A stretch of 64,000 bases of DNA. It comes from Hemibagrus wyckioides. Taxonomy: Eukaryota > Chordata > Actinopteri > Siluriformes > Bagridae. The notes under the pieces are model-generated. The model made no database searches and was not told the DNA's origin. It saw only the letters and a program-made list of their open reading frames with translations. The stretch covers positions 10,700,205-10,764,204 of the forward strand of contig NC_080726.1 in NCBI RefSeq assembly GCF_019097595.1, read 5' to 3'. Below are positions 22,601-35,043 of this stretch, in pieces. The position numbers were made by a program, and so were the translations under genes. How positions within the stretch are numbered: the first letter of the stretch is position 1; every line of letters begins with the position of its first letter.

Positions 22601-25600
22601 TGAGTGAGTGTGTTAGTGCCTGTATGAGTGAGTGAGTGAGTGAGTGAGTGAGTGTGTGAGTGCCTGAGTGAGTGTGTTAGTGCCTGTATGTGTGAGTGAG
22701 TGAGTGAGTGAGTGCCTTTGTGAGTGAGTGTGTGAGTGAGTGTGTTAGTGAGTGCCTGTGTGAATGCGTGAGTGACTGAGTGAGTGTGTTAGTGCCTGTA
22801 TGAGTGAGTGAGTGAGTGAGTGCCTTTGTGAGTGAGTGTGTGAGTGAGTGAGTGTGTTAGTGCCTGTGTGATTGAGTGAGTGAGTGAGTGTGTTAGTGCC
22901 TGTGTGAGTGAGTGAGTGAGTGAGTGAGTGAGTGAGTGTGTTAGTGCCTGTATGTGAGTGAGTGAGTGAGTGCCTTTGTGAGTGAGTGTGTGAGTGAGTG
23001 AGTGAGTGCCTTTGTGAATGCGTGAGTGACTGAGTGAGTGTGTTAGTGCCTGTATGAGTGAGTGTGTGAGTGAGTGAGTGTGTTAGTGCCTGTGTGAGTG
23101 AGTGAGTGAGTGAGTGTGTTAGTGCCTGTGTGAGTGAGTGAGTGAGTGAGTGTGTTAGTGCCTGTATGTGTGAGTGTGTGAGTGAGTGCCTGTGTGTTTG
23201 AATGCGTGAGTGACTGAGTCAGTGTGTTAGTGCCTGTATGAGTGAGTGTGTGATTGAGTGCCTGTGTGAGTGAGTGAGTGAGTGAGTGTCTGTGTGAGTG
23301 AATGAGTGAGTGAGTGAGTGTCTGTAAGAGTGAATGAGTGAGTGTCTGTAAGAGTGAATGAGTGAGTGTCTGTATGAGTGAGTGTCTGTATGAGTGAGTG
23401 AGTGTGTTAGTGAGTGAGTGTGTGAATGCGTGAGTGCCTGTGTGAGTGAGTGAGTGCCTGTGTGAATGCGTGAGTGAGTGAGTGCCTGTGTGAGTGAGTG
23501 CCTGTATGAGTGAGTGAGTGAGTGAGTGAGTGCCTGTGTGAGTGAGTGAGTGAGTGAGTGAGTGAGTGAGTGAGTGAGTGCCTGTGTGAGTGAGTGCCTG
23601 TGTGACTGAGTGCCTGTATGATTGAGTGTGTGAGTGTGTGAGTGAGTGAGTGAGTGAGTGCCTGTGTGAGTGAGTGAGTGAGTGAGTGAGTGCATGTGTG
23701 AGTGAGTGCCTGTGTGAGTGTGTTAGTGCCTGTATGAGTGAGTGAGTGAGTGCATGTGTGAGTGAGTGCCTGTGTGAGTGAGTGTGTTAGTGCCTGTATG
23801 AGTGAGTGTGTGAGTGTGTGAGTGAGTGTGTGAGTGAGTGTGTGAGTGAGTGTGTGAGTGAGTGTGTGAGTGAGTGTGTGAGTGAGTGTGTTAGTGCCTG
23901 TATGAGTGAGTGAGTGTGTGAGTGAGTGAGTGTGTTAGTGCCTGTATGAGTGAGTGAGTGTGTGAGTGCCTGTATGAGTGAGTGAGTGAGTGAGTGAGTG
24001 CCTGTGTGAGTGAGTGCCTGTGTGAGTGCCTGTATGAGTGAGTGAGTGAGTGAGTGCCTGTGTGAGTGAGTGCCTGTATGAGTGAGTGAGTGAGTGAGTG
24101 AGTGCCTGTGTGAGTGAGTGCCTGTGTGAGTGAGTGCCTGTGTGAGTGAGTGCCTGTGTGAGTGAGTGAGTGAGTGAGTGAGTGAGTGCCTGTGTGAGTG
24201 AGTGCCTGTGTGAGTGAGTGAGTGCCTGTGTGAGTGAGTGAGTGCCTGTGTGAGTGAGTGCCTGTGTGAGTGAGTGCCTGTGTGAGTGAGTGCCTGTATG
24301 AGTGAGTGAGTGCCTGTGTGAGTGAGTGCCTGTGTGAGTGAGTGCCTGTGTGAGTGAGTGAGTGCCTGTGTGAGTGAGTGAGTGCCTGTGTGAGTGAGTG
24401 CCTGTATGAGTGAGTGAGTGCCTGTATGAGTGAGTGAGTGAGTGAGTGAGCGTCTGTGTGAATGAGTGTGTTAGTGCCTGTATGAGTGAGTGAGCGCATG
24501 TGTGAGTGAGTGCCTGTGTGAGTGTGTTAGTGCCTGTATGAGTGAGTGAGTGAGTGCATGTGTGAGTGAGTGAGTGCCTGTGTGAGTGAGTGCCTGTATG
24601 AGTGAGTGAGTGCCTGTATGAGTGAGTGAGTGAGTGCCTGTATGAGTGAGTGAGTGCCTGTATGAGTGAGTGAGTGAGTGAGTGAGCGTCTGTGTGAATG
24701 AGTGTGTTAGTGCCTGTATGAGTGAGTGAGCGCATGTGTGAGTGAGTGCCTGTGTGAGTGAGTGTGTTAGTGCCTGTATGAGTGAGTGAGTGAGTGAGTG
24801 AGTGAGTGAGTGCCTGTGTGAGTGAGTGAGTGCCTGTGTGAGTGAGTGAGTGAGTGAGTGAGCGCCTGTGTGAATGAGTGTGTTAGTGCCTGTATGAGTG
24901 AGTGAGTGAGTGCATGTGTGAGTGAGTGCCTGTGTGAGTGAGTGTGTTAGTGCCTGTATGAGTGAGTGAGTGAGTGCATGTGTGAGTGAGTGCCTGTGTG
25001 AGTGAGTGTGTTAGTGCCTGTATGAGTGAGTGAGTGAGTGCATGTGTGAGTGAGTGAGTGCATGTGTGAGTGAGTGAGCGCCTGTGTGAATGAGTGTGTT
25101 AGTGCCTGTATGAGTGAGTGAGTGCATGTGTGAGTGAGTGCCTGTGTGAGTGAGTGTGTTAGTGCCTGTATGAGTGAGTGAGTGAGTGCATGTGTGAGTG
25201 GGTGCCTGTGTGAGTGAGTGTGTTAGTGCCTGTATGAGTGAGTGAGTGTGTGAGTGAGTGAGTGTGTTAGTGCCTGTATGAGTGAGTGAGTGTGTGAGTG
25301 AGTGAGTGAGTGTGTTAGTGCCTGTATGAGTGAGTAAGTGAGTGAGTGCCTGTGTGAGTGAGTGAGTGAGTGCCTGTGTGAGTGAGTGAGTGACTGAGTG
25401 AGTGTGTTAGTGCCTGTATGAGTGAGTGAGTGAGTGAGTGTGTGAGTGAGTGAGTGAGTGCCTGTGTCAGTGAGTGTGTGAGTGACTGAGTGAGTGTGTT
25501 AGTGCCTGTATGAGTGAGTGAGTGAGTGAGTGTGTGAGTGCCTGAGTGAGTGTGTTAGTGCCTGTATGTGTGAGTGAGTGAGTGAGTGCCTTTGTGAGTG

Positions 25601-28600
25601 AGTGTGTGAGTGAGTGTGTTAGTGAGTGCCTGTGTGAATGCGTGAGTGACTGAGTGAGTGTGTTAGTGCCTGTATGAGTGAGTGTGTGAGTGAGTGAGTG
25701 TGTTAGTGCCTGTGTGAGTGAGTGAGTGAGTGAGTGAGTGAGTGAGTGAGTGAGTGAGTGTGTTAGTGCCTGTGTGAGTGAGTGAGTGAGTGAGTGTGTT
25801 AGTGCCTGTGTGAGTGAGTGTGTTATTGCCTGTGTGAGTGAGTGTGTTAGTGCCTGTTTGAGTGAGTGTGTTAGTGCCTGTGTGAGTGAGTGAGTGCCTG
25901 TGTGAATGCGTGAGTGACTGAGTGAGTGTGTTAGTGCCTGTGTGAGTGAGTGTGTTAGTGCCTGTGTGATTGAGTGAGTGCCTGTGTGAATGCGTGAGTG
26001 ACTGAGTGAGTGTGTTAGTGCCTGTGTGAGTGAGTGAGTGAGTGAGTGAGTGCCTGTGTGAATGCGTGAGTGACTGAGTGAGTGTGTTAGTGCCTGTGTG
26101 AGTGAGTGAGTGAGTGAGTGAGTGTGTTAGTGCCTGTGTGAGTGAGTGAGTGAGTGTGTGAGTGAGTGTGTGAGTGAGTGTGTGAGTGAGTGAGTGAGTG
26201 TGTTAGTGAGTGAGTGAGTGAGTGAGTGAGTGAGTGAGTGACTGTGTTAGTGCCTGTGTGAGTGAGTGAGTGAGTGAGTGTGTTAGTGCCTGTGTGAGTG
26301 AGTGTGTTATTGCCTGTGTGAGTGAGTGTGTTAGTGCCTGTTTGAGTGAGTGTGTTAGTGCCTGTGTGAGTGAGTGAGTGCCTGTGTGAATGCGTGAGTG
26401 ACTGAGTGAGTGTGTTAGTGCCTGTGTGAGTGAGTGTGTTAGTGCCTGTGTGATTGAGTGAGTGCCTGTGTGAATGCGTGAGTGACTGAGTGAGTGTGTT
26501 AGTGCCTGTGTGAGTGAGTGAGTGAGTGAGTGCCTGTGTGAATGCGTGAGTGACTGAGTGAGTGTGTTAGTGCCTGTGTGAGTGAGTGAGTGAGTGAGTG
26601 AGTGTGTTAGTGCCTGTGTGAGTGAGTGAGTGAGTGTGTGAGTGAGTGTGTGAGTGAGTGTGTGAGTGAGTGAGTGAGTGTGTTAGTGAGTGAGTGAGTG
26701 AGTGAGTGAGTGAGTGAGTGAGTGACTGTGTTAGTGCCTGTGTGAGTGAGTGAGTGTGTGAGTGACTGTGTGAGTGTGTTAGTGCCTGTGTGAGTGCCTG
26801 TGTGAATGTGTGAGTGACTGTGTGAGTGTGTTAGTGCCTGTGTGAGTGAGTGAGTGCCTGTGTGAATGCGTGAGTGACTGAGTGAGTGTGTTAGTGCCTG
26901 TGTGAGTGAGTGAGTGAGTGAGTGAGTGCCTGTGTGAATGCGTGAGTGACTGAGTGAGTGTGTTAGTGCCTGTGTGAGTGAGTGAGTGAGTGCCTGTGTG
27001 AATGCGTGAGTGACTGAGTGAGTGTGTTAGTGCCTGTGTGAGTGAGTGAGTGAGTGAGTGAGTGAGTGAGTGAGTGAGTGACTGTGTTAGTGCCTGTGTG
27101 AGTGAGTGAGTGAGTGTGTGAGTGACTGTGTGAGTGTGTTAGTGCCTGTGTGAGTGCCTGTGTGAATGTGTGAGTGACTGTGTGAGTGTGTTAGTGCCTG
27201 TGTGAGTGAGTGAGTGAGTGTGTGAGTGAGTGAGTGAGTGTGTTAGTGCCTGTGTGAGTGAGTGTGTTAGTGCCTGTGTGATTGAGTGAGTGCCTGTGTG
27301 AATGCGTGAGTGACTGAGTGAGTGTGTTAGTGCCTGTGTGAGTGAGTGAGTGAGTGCCTGTGTGAATGCGTGAGTGACTGAGTGAGTGTGTTAGTGCCTG
27401 TGTGAGTGAGTGAGTGAGTGCCTGTGTGAATGCGTGAGTGACTGAGTGAGTGTGTTAGTGCCTGTGTGAGTGAGTGAGTGAGTGAGTGACTGTGTTAGTG
27501 CCTGTGTGAGTGAGTGAGTGAGTGAGTGTGTGAGTGACTGTGTGAGTGTGTTAGTGCCTGTGTGAGTGCCTGTGTGAATGTGTGAGTGACTGTGTGTGTT
27601 AGTGCCTGTGTGAGTGAGTGAGTGCCTGTGTGAGTGAGTGAGTGAGTGCCTGTGTGAATGCGTGAGTGACTGTGTGAGTGTGTTAGTGCCTGTGTGAGTG
27701 AGTGAGTGAGTGTGTGAGTGAGTGTGTGAGTGAGTGTGTGAGTGAGTGAGTGAGTGTGTTAGTGAGTGAGTGAGTGAGTGAGTGAGTGTGTGAGTGAGTG
27801 AGTGAGTGAGTGAGTGAGTGAGTGAGTGAGTGCCTTTGTGAGTGAGTGTGTGAGTGAGTGTGTTAGTGAGTGCCTGTGTGAATGCGTGAGTGACTGAGTG
27901 AGTGTGTTAGTGCCTGTATGAGTGAGTGTGTGAGTGAGTGAGTGTGTTAGTGCCTGTGTGAGTGAGTGAGTGAGTGAGTGAGTGAGTGAGTGAGTGAGTG
28001 AGTGAGTGAGTGAGTGTGTTAGTGCCTGTGTGAGTGAGTGTGTGAGTGAGTGTGTTATTGCCTGTGTGAGTGAGTGTGTTAGTGCCTGTTTGAGTGAGTG
28101 TGTTAGTGCCTGTGTGAGTGAGTGAGTGCCTGTGTGAATGCGTGAGTGACTGAGTGAGTGTGTTAGTGCCTGTGTGAGTGAGTGTGTTAGTGCCTGTGTG
28201 ATTGAGTGAGTGCCTGTGTGAATGCGTGAGTGACTGAGTGAGTGTGTTAGTGCCTGTGTGAGTGAGTGAGTGAGTGAGTGCCTGTGTGAATGCGTGAGTG
28301 ACTGAGTGAGTGTGTTAGTGCCTGTGTGAGTGAGTGAGTGAGTGAGTGAGTGAGTGAGTGACTGTGTTAGTGCCTGTGTGAGTGAGTGAGTGTGTGAGTG
28401 ACTGTGTGAGTGTGTTAGTGCCTGTGTGAGTGCCTGTGTGAATGTGTGAGTGACTGTGTGAGTGTGTTAGTGCCTGTGTGAGTGAGTGAGTGAGTGTGTG
28501 AGTGAGTGAGTGAGTGTGTTAGTGCCTGTGTGAGTGAGTGTGTTAGTGCCTGTGTGATTGAGTGAGTGCCTGTGTGAATGCGTGAGTGACTGAGTGAGTG

Positions 28601-30505
28601 TGTTAGTGCCTGTGTGAGTGAGTGAGTGAGTGAGTGCCTGTGTGAATGCGTGAGTGACTGAGTGAGTGTGTTAGTGCCTGTGTGAGTGAGTGAGTGAGTG
28701 CCTGTGTGAATGCGTGAGTGACTGAGTGAGTGTGTTAGTGCCTGTGTGAGTGAGTGAGTGAGTGAGTGAGTGAGTGAGTGAGTGACTGTGTTAGTGCCTG
28801 TGTGAGTGCCTGTGTGAATGTGTGAGTGACTGTGTGAGTGTGTTAGTGCCTGTGTGAGTGAGTGAGTGAGTGTGTGAGTGAGTGAGTGAGTGTGTTAGTG
28901 CCTGTGTGAGTGAGTGTGTTAGTGCCTGTGTGATTGAGTGAGTGCCTGTGTGAATGCGTGAGTGACTGAGTGAGTGTGTTAGTGCCTGTGTGAGTGAGTG
29001 AGTGAGTGCCTGTGTGAATGCGTGAGTGACTGAGTGAGTGTGTTAGTGCCTGTGTGAGTGAGTGAGTGAGTGCCTGTGTGAATGCGTGAGTGACTGAGTG
29101 AGTGTGTTAGTGCCTGTGTGAGTGAGTGAGTGAGTGAGTGACTGTGTTAGTGCCTGTGTGAGTGAGTGAGTGAGTGAGTGTGTGAGTGACTGTGTGAGTG
29201 TGTTAGTGCCTGTGTGAGTGCCTGTGTGAATGTGTGAGTGACTGTGTGAGTGTGTTAGTGCCTGTGTGAGTGAGTGAGTGCCTGTGTGAGTGAGTGAGTG
29301 AGTGAGTGCCTGTGTGAATGCGTGAGTGACTGTGTGAGTGTGTTAGTGCCTGTGTGAGTGAGTGAGTGAGTGAGTGTGTGAGTGAGTGTGTGAGTGAGTG
29401 TGTGAGTGAGTGAGTGAGTGAGTGTGTTAGTGAGTGAGTGAGTGAGTGAGTGAGTGAGTGAGTGAGTGAGTGTGTGAGTGAGTGAGTGAGTGAGTGAGTG
29501 AGTGAGTGAGTGAGTGTGTGAGTGAGTGAGTGTGTTAGTGCCTGTGTGAGTGAGTGTGTTAGTGCCTGTGTGAGTGAGTGTGTTAGTGCCTGTGTGAATG
29601 CGTGAGTGACTGTGTGAGTGTGTTAGTGCCTGTGTGAGTGAGTGTGTTAGTGCCTGTGTGAGTGAGTGTGTTAGTGCCTGTGTGAGTGAGTGTGTTAGTG
29701 CCTGTGTGAGTGAGTGTGTTAGTGCCTGTGTGAGTGAGTGAGTGCCTGTGTGAATGCGTGAGTGACTGTGTGTGTTAGTGCCTGTGTGAGTGAGTGAGTG
29801 AGTGCCTGTGTGAGTGAGTGAGTGCGTGTGTGAGTGAGTGAGTGCCTGTGTGAGTGTGTGAGTGCCTGTGTGAGTGTGTGAGTGCCTGTGTGAGTGTGTT
29901 AGTGCCTGTGTGAGTGAGTGAGTGAGTGAGTGAGTGCCTGTGTGAGTGAGTGAGTGAGTGTGTGAGTGAGTGCCTGTGTGAGTGTGTTAGTGCCTGTGTG
30001 AGTGAGTGCCTGTGTGAGTGAGTGAGTGAGTGAGTGAGTGCCTGTGTGAGTGAGTGAGTGAGTGAGTGAGTGAGTGCCTGTGTGAGTGTGTGAGTGAGTG
30101 AGTGCCTGTGTGAGTGAGTGAGTGCCTGTGTGAGTGAGTGAGTGAGTGAGTGAGTGTGTTAGTGCCTGTGTGAGTGAGTGAGTGCCTGTGTGAGTGAGTG
30201 AGTGAGTGAGTGCCTGTGTGAGTGAGTGAGTGAGTGAGTGCCTGTGTGAGTGAGTGAGTGAGTGCCTGTGTGAGTGAGTGAGTGCCTGTGTGAGTGAGTG
30301 AGTGCCTGTGTGAGTGATTGAGTGAGTGCCTGTGTGAGTGAGTGCCTGTGTGAGTGAGTGCCTGTGTGAGTGAGTGTGTGTCTGTGTGAATGCGTGAGTG
30401 ACTGAGTGAATTTGTTATTGCCTGTGTGAGTGAGAGTGTGTGTATGTGAGAGACTGTGTTTGTGTATATGTGAGTGAGCATGAGAGTGTGTCAGTCAGTC
30501 AGTCA
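16671..30505. repeat. Array domain B: TGCC-TGTG units with higher-order blocks
   Basis: From about 16.67 kb the punctuating tetramers change from TGTC-TGTA to TGCC-TGTG or TGCC-TGTA, and TGAA-TGCG, TGCA and TGAC appear. Large blocks are duplicated. A rare marker, TGTTTGAATGCG followed closely by TGACTGAGTCAG (TGAATGACTGAGTCAG in the first copy), occurs at 17093, 20681 and 23195. Another marker, GAGTAAGTGAG, occurs near 19563, 22123 and 25333. A smaller tandem duplication of about 480 bases covers 25.79-26.27 and 26.27-26.75 kb. The last 100 bases before 30505 are decayed and end in (TCAG)n. Confidence 0.92.
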
Positions 30506-30582
30506 TGGCCTCCATGTCCATGCTTTGATCGATCTACCACAAACATTTGCATTCAAGTAATACAATAATGCTCCTCATGTCT

Positions 30583-31200
30583 CTTCTTATTCCTTACTTA
30601 TCACCAGAGGCAGAGTAAGCTCTCTAACCTGCCTCTCACTCGCCGCCCCACTGTGAAGCTTTTTCCATCATTCCTTTAATGATAAAATTTGTGCAGTCTA
30701 CCAACATTTGTTCCCTCATTTCCTATTTACTCTGCTGCTCTGAATGGCCCTTGAATCTCTTTGCACCCACTGATTCAGATTCATTACTAAATCTAATTCC
30801 TGCACCAGCCAGCTTCATCTTGACCCAACCTCCATCATTAAGACCTGCTCATCTATTATTCTGTGCACCATTTCCCACCTCATCAGTAAGTTCCTTGAAT
30901 CAGGTTCTGCAACTCTGCCCCTAAAATTGTTGTGGTGACAGCAATTCTTAAGGTTCTTGAACACTTCTAACCTCCCATTTGGAAAAAAAATGCTTAAAAA
31001 AAAAAAAGAATAGAGTGGTGGCCACCCAGCGACTGAATTACCTTGCCTCTAACAACCTCTTTGAGCCTTTGTAATCTGATTTCCGTCACCTACCTAGCAC
31101 TGAGACAGCGTCTGTCACTAATGATCTGTTCTCGACAGACTCTGCTGCTCTTAGTATCCTCATTCTGTTAGACCTTACTGCAGCCTTTGACACAGTAAAA
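30583..31200 (+). mobile_element. Decayed L2/CR1-like LINE reverse-transcriptase fragment
   Basis: Translating 31159-31197 on + gives LILLDLTAAFDTV, the motif around the first catalytic aspartate of non-LTR retrotransposon reverse transcriptases (the family form is usually LLDLSAAFDTVDH). Just upstream, 31027-31155 reads as broken pieces resembling the preceding RT region (a NNLFEPL-like stretch and a STETA-like stretch), with a stop and frame changes. Further upstream, 30790-30910 resembles the segment before RT (IPAPASFILT...). The copy is truncated at both ends and lacks the YxDD box, so it cannot be functional. Clade assignment to L2/CR1 is tentative. Confidence 0.65.
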
Positions 31201-33660
31201 TGAAGAAACTTGTTCAAAACAACATTTCTTCGACTCTTAAGGGCACAGAAATGCTGAAAGATAAGTCTCTGTATTACATATACTTCTTTGCAAGCTTCAC
31301 TGGGCTTGCGTAAGAAATGTTTTACCCCTGTGAGGTATGTTATTTGGTCTAAGTCTATTGGCATTTCCGTGTTCAACTTATACAGCAGTCAGTTTTTGCA
31401 GAGGGAATTTCTGATCGTTTCACTTCTGAGCTTTTTGCAATGCTTCCTTTACCATTAAACAGATCGCTTCTATACGGAACCAGCCTCAAAAGGGAGACTT
31501 TTGCATTTTGTTATTAAACACGGCCAATTATTACATACTTTTGATGAATATTAACTCATCGCAAAACCTTTCAAATGAAACTAATACTTTTCGCGAACAC
31601 ACAATGCCGCAACACTCCTGTGATTTTATCTTGATCCTTAAATTTTATTGTGTCACCACTTTTGAAAGTGGTTTGTTGGTCTTTTCCTTTGGTGTACAGA
31701 AGTGCAAACATAGCAGTGCGGAGAACCAATCAGATTGCAGCTTTAAAGATTCTGAAGCCGCTGGCCAGTTAAGCGTACAAAGTGTATCAGGGGCTTTGTA
31801 GGCTGTGAACAGTGTCAGAGGCTGAGACAGCCTAGAGGATTTCTATCGACGGAGTACCCAGGTGAGGTACAGACAACATCAGAAGGAAAAATATCTGAAA
31901 GATTGTCCTAACATCTGAACAGGAAGGACCTTGCTACTGTACATAAATCTCTTTCCAGCACATTTTTGCACCTACTTTACTTGTAGTTTCTCCTCAAAAG
32001 GCATGATAGAATAAACAATCAACCTCATTTCACCTGCATCTGCATTTGTCATGTGTTGTTAATGACATGTTTTGGATCTGTCAGCAAAGTGGCCTGAAAA
32101 ATATTAGTACCAGTGCACATAAAATCTATGAAGTGTTTAATTACCAGTCACAACTGTCACTGATAGGCTTCTTGTCACGTCTGTGTATTTTTCTTCTATA
32201 TGGTGCTGTTGATCTTGATTCCACAAAAATCCACAATAGTTAATGTGTTAACTAAATTCTCACTGCCACTGAAAAGCTGGTATTCAGCAACCCAATATTT
32301 TTTACTGGTATTTAATGGCAATCAATTTTTGGAAGTAAACTAATGCCATTCAGAGTTTCTCAGCCTTTAAGAGGGCCACTTGCTCTCCACAGAATGCTGC
32401 TCTATTGATTAATAGCCATGCTTTAGGCTGTAATGCAGTGGTGTGGTTTTGTAGCGGGTCCACTGCTCACCGTAGCTATTCCCTCACTCTCTTGAGAACA
32501 CGGTGTGCGCCGGCTCTTTGTGTGGTGTCAGACAGAGGCTAATCTATTCATCACACACCGGCCGGTGGCCGCTTCAGCTCCACGCTTATCGGATCACTTC
32601 AGGCCCCTCGCTGGGGGAATGGGAACTCGCTGTTCACACCTCCTTTTATAAAAGCAAACCAGGGATATCTACATCAGCAGTTTCAGCAAACGGCAATCTC
32701 TCCCAGCACCACTCTACCCCCTAAAGCAGGACCAATTGTGGAAAGCACAACTGCACTGAGAGGAGTGTGTGTGCATGAGTGTGTGTGTGTGTGTAGATGG
32801 GTGGCGGGAAGAATTTGTGCTTTCCCAGTATGCTTGTATCCATATATTTGATTTAACATACATGAATGTACCTGACTAGCTCAGCAAGTCAGAGAATGCT
32901 GAGTGTGCCGTGTGCTGAGGCGACGGTGCATCACACGACTCTAGATGATGGTTTGGGGCACCTGATATTGTATTAATGTTATCTGATCCCTGACAATAGC
33001 TCTGCAGACTTGCAGGTGGGATGGTGAGTGTCAGATAATTGAAAAGATGCTGCATTGTAATATTTTATCACATTCTGGTCGCCGGCACCTTTCTCGATCT
33101 TTTTTGAACAGGGTTTGAGATCACACAGCATTGAACACGTTTTAGGTGATGCAGGAACAGACTTCATGTTTCTAGTCGCTGTCATGCTTTAAAATGAACA
33201 GTCAAGGACAGCATTTAGACTCAAAACGCTCACGATTTACAGACGAGATACATTAAGGACCCTTTAATTTGCTGTGCTTATATGGATGAGATACTTTAAC
33301 CTATTTTATGTGCATCGTGCATAACAGTCAAGGACCCTGGCCATCACATTTTAGCAGCGTTTCCATGGCAACATGCCCATTACTAAGGGATTACTCATGG
33401 AGAGTGAAGGTGTGGAGGATTCTCAAAATGGTTAGTCACAAGTATCTACCGGCCGGATCCTACCGCTACAAGATATGGATTTCTTTTTTAGTTTTTAATT
33501 TTTTATGTGCTAAAACTTATGACTGAGGTAATTGATAGAAGTTTTGACGCTCACCAGAATGATTACACCATTCAGTATAAAGATTTTACAAGCAGCAAAA
33601 GATCTTATTTTTCTACTGAGGACATTTGAGACTAGAGAAGGGAAAGATTTTTTTATCGGC

Positions 33661-33990
33661 TTTGAAGGTCCCAGAGTACACGGTTGTTTCCATCATGCTT
33701 AACCAGCCAAACTGAGCAAATCTTTTGGTTCGAGAACTTTTTGGTTATTTTTTATCATCCTGGCCACTCAGGCAGAACGCTATAGAAACACCACAATCTC
33801 AGTGGTGCTGCACCAATCAGGTCTTTATGGTCTAAAGTGACCAGATGGAAGTCACAACTCAGTAAAAGGTACACAAGTACTCAACTAGACTTACCTAAAT
33901 GACTCTCAGGCCTGATGACCACCTATTTTTCATAGTGAGGCATGGTGGCGGTAGCATCATACCGTGGGGATGTTTTCAGCAGCAGCGAGG
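33661..33990 (+). pseudogene. Decayed Tc1-like transposase fragment
   Basis: At 33935-33985 the + strand encodes VRHGGGSIIPWGCFQ, close to the hallmark (V/M)KHGGGSIM(L/V)WGCF of Tc1/mariner transposases. Upstream nucleotide phrases, including AACCAGCCAAACTGAGCAA (33700-33718) and CACCAATCAGGTCTTTATGG (33811-33830), also match the order I know from fish Tc1-like elements. Internal deletions and frame changes separate these pieces, and neither terminal inverted repeat is obvious. It is a dead fragment in the gbe1 intron. Confidence 0.75.
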
Positions 33991-34579
33991 CTTTTTTGGA
34001 TTGACAGAAATATAAACATTAAATTTACAAAAACATCTTTACAGCAAACCTGGTAAAGTGTTCAGTCCTCGGTTTGCAGTGTTACCTCAGCATGGCTTAG
34101 CTGCCATGACAATGGCCTGAAATCTACCACAAAGAAAGGGTGATTTTTGGGCCAGTGTTCTATAGAAATGTAGTAACTAAATGAAAATTGAATCAAAGGG
34201 TTTCTAAATGCACTGTATGTGGAGTATATATTGTTCTTCTTTGAACACAGCATAATCAAAACTATGCAAGAAATGATCACAATGCTTTAACAAAGTTAAA
34301 GATTTCAGCCTTACTGATTGTATTGCCAGGAAATCTGGAACTGTAGTGTCTGCATTCTTTACCCAGAATATGGAGCTTTCCATGACATGCTAAAAATCTA
34401 TCCTTTTCAGTAGATCTCAAAGGGTGAAATGTTGCATGACTTACAATGCCAATCATTTTGAGAGTCAGTTCTGCAATTGCTCATACAAAAACATGAGCTT
34501 GGAATCCCTGGTTCAGAATTTTTAGACACATAGGGATTTTTTTCCCAATATGGAAAAGCCTTATATATAAGCCTTATAA

Positions 34580-35043
<464 letters not shown>

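Larger units (their letters stand above)
1751..30505. repeat. Giant TGAG-based tandem array (minisatellite/satellite), about 28.7 kb
   Basis: A single uninterrupted array covers about 45% of the window. Nearly all of it parses into tetramers: TGAG in runs of two to ten or more, punctuated by a small set of variants (TGTC, TGTA, TGTG, TTAG, TTAA, TGCC, TGAA, TGCG, TGCA, TGAC). Common units are 24, 28 and 32 bases, so most length changes are multiples of four, with occasional 2-base shifts. The + strand is G/T/A-rich and almost without C outside TGTC and TGCC. Every + frame is full of TGA stops, while the minus strand (TCACTCAC...) has none, which creates long but meaningless Thr-His-Ser-Leu reading frames of up to 394 codons. 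The array lies 3' of a SINE and 5' of gbe1 exons, probably inside a gbe1 intron. Its length in the assembly may not match the true allele length. Confidence 0.97.

Noticed and set aside
17125..24735. Long minus-strand reading frames (160-394 codons) of Thr-His-Ser-Leu repeats, also at 4841-5116 and 29987-30481
   Set aside because: They arise because (CTCA)n has no stop codon in any frame. There is no domain, no codon bias, no splice or promoter context, and neighbouring frames are equally open.
1751..30505. CRISPR array or telomeric repeat
   Set aside because: There are no unique spacers of constant length, the units are degenerate, and the repeat is not TTAGGG; the context is a vertebrate intron.
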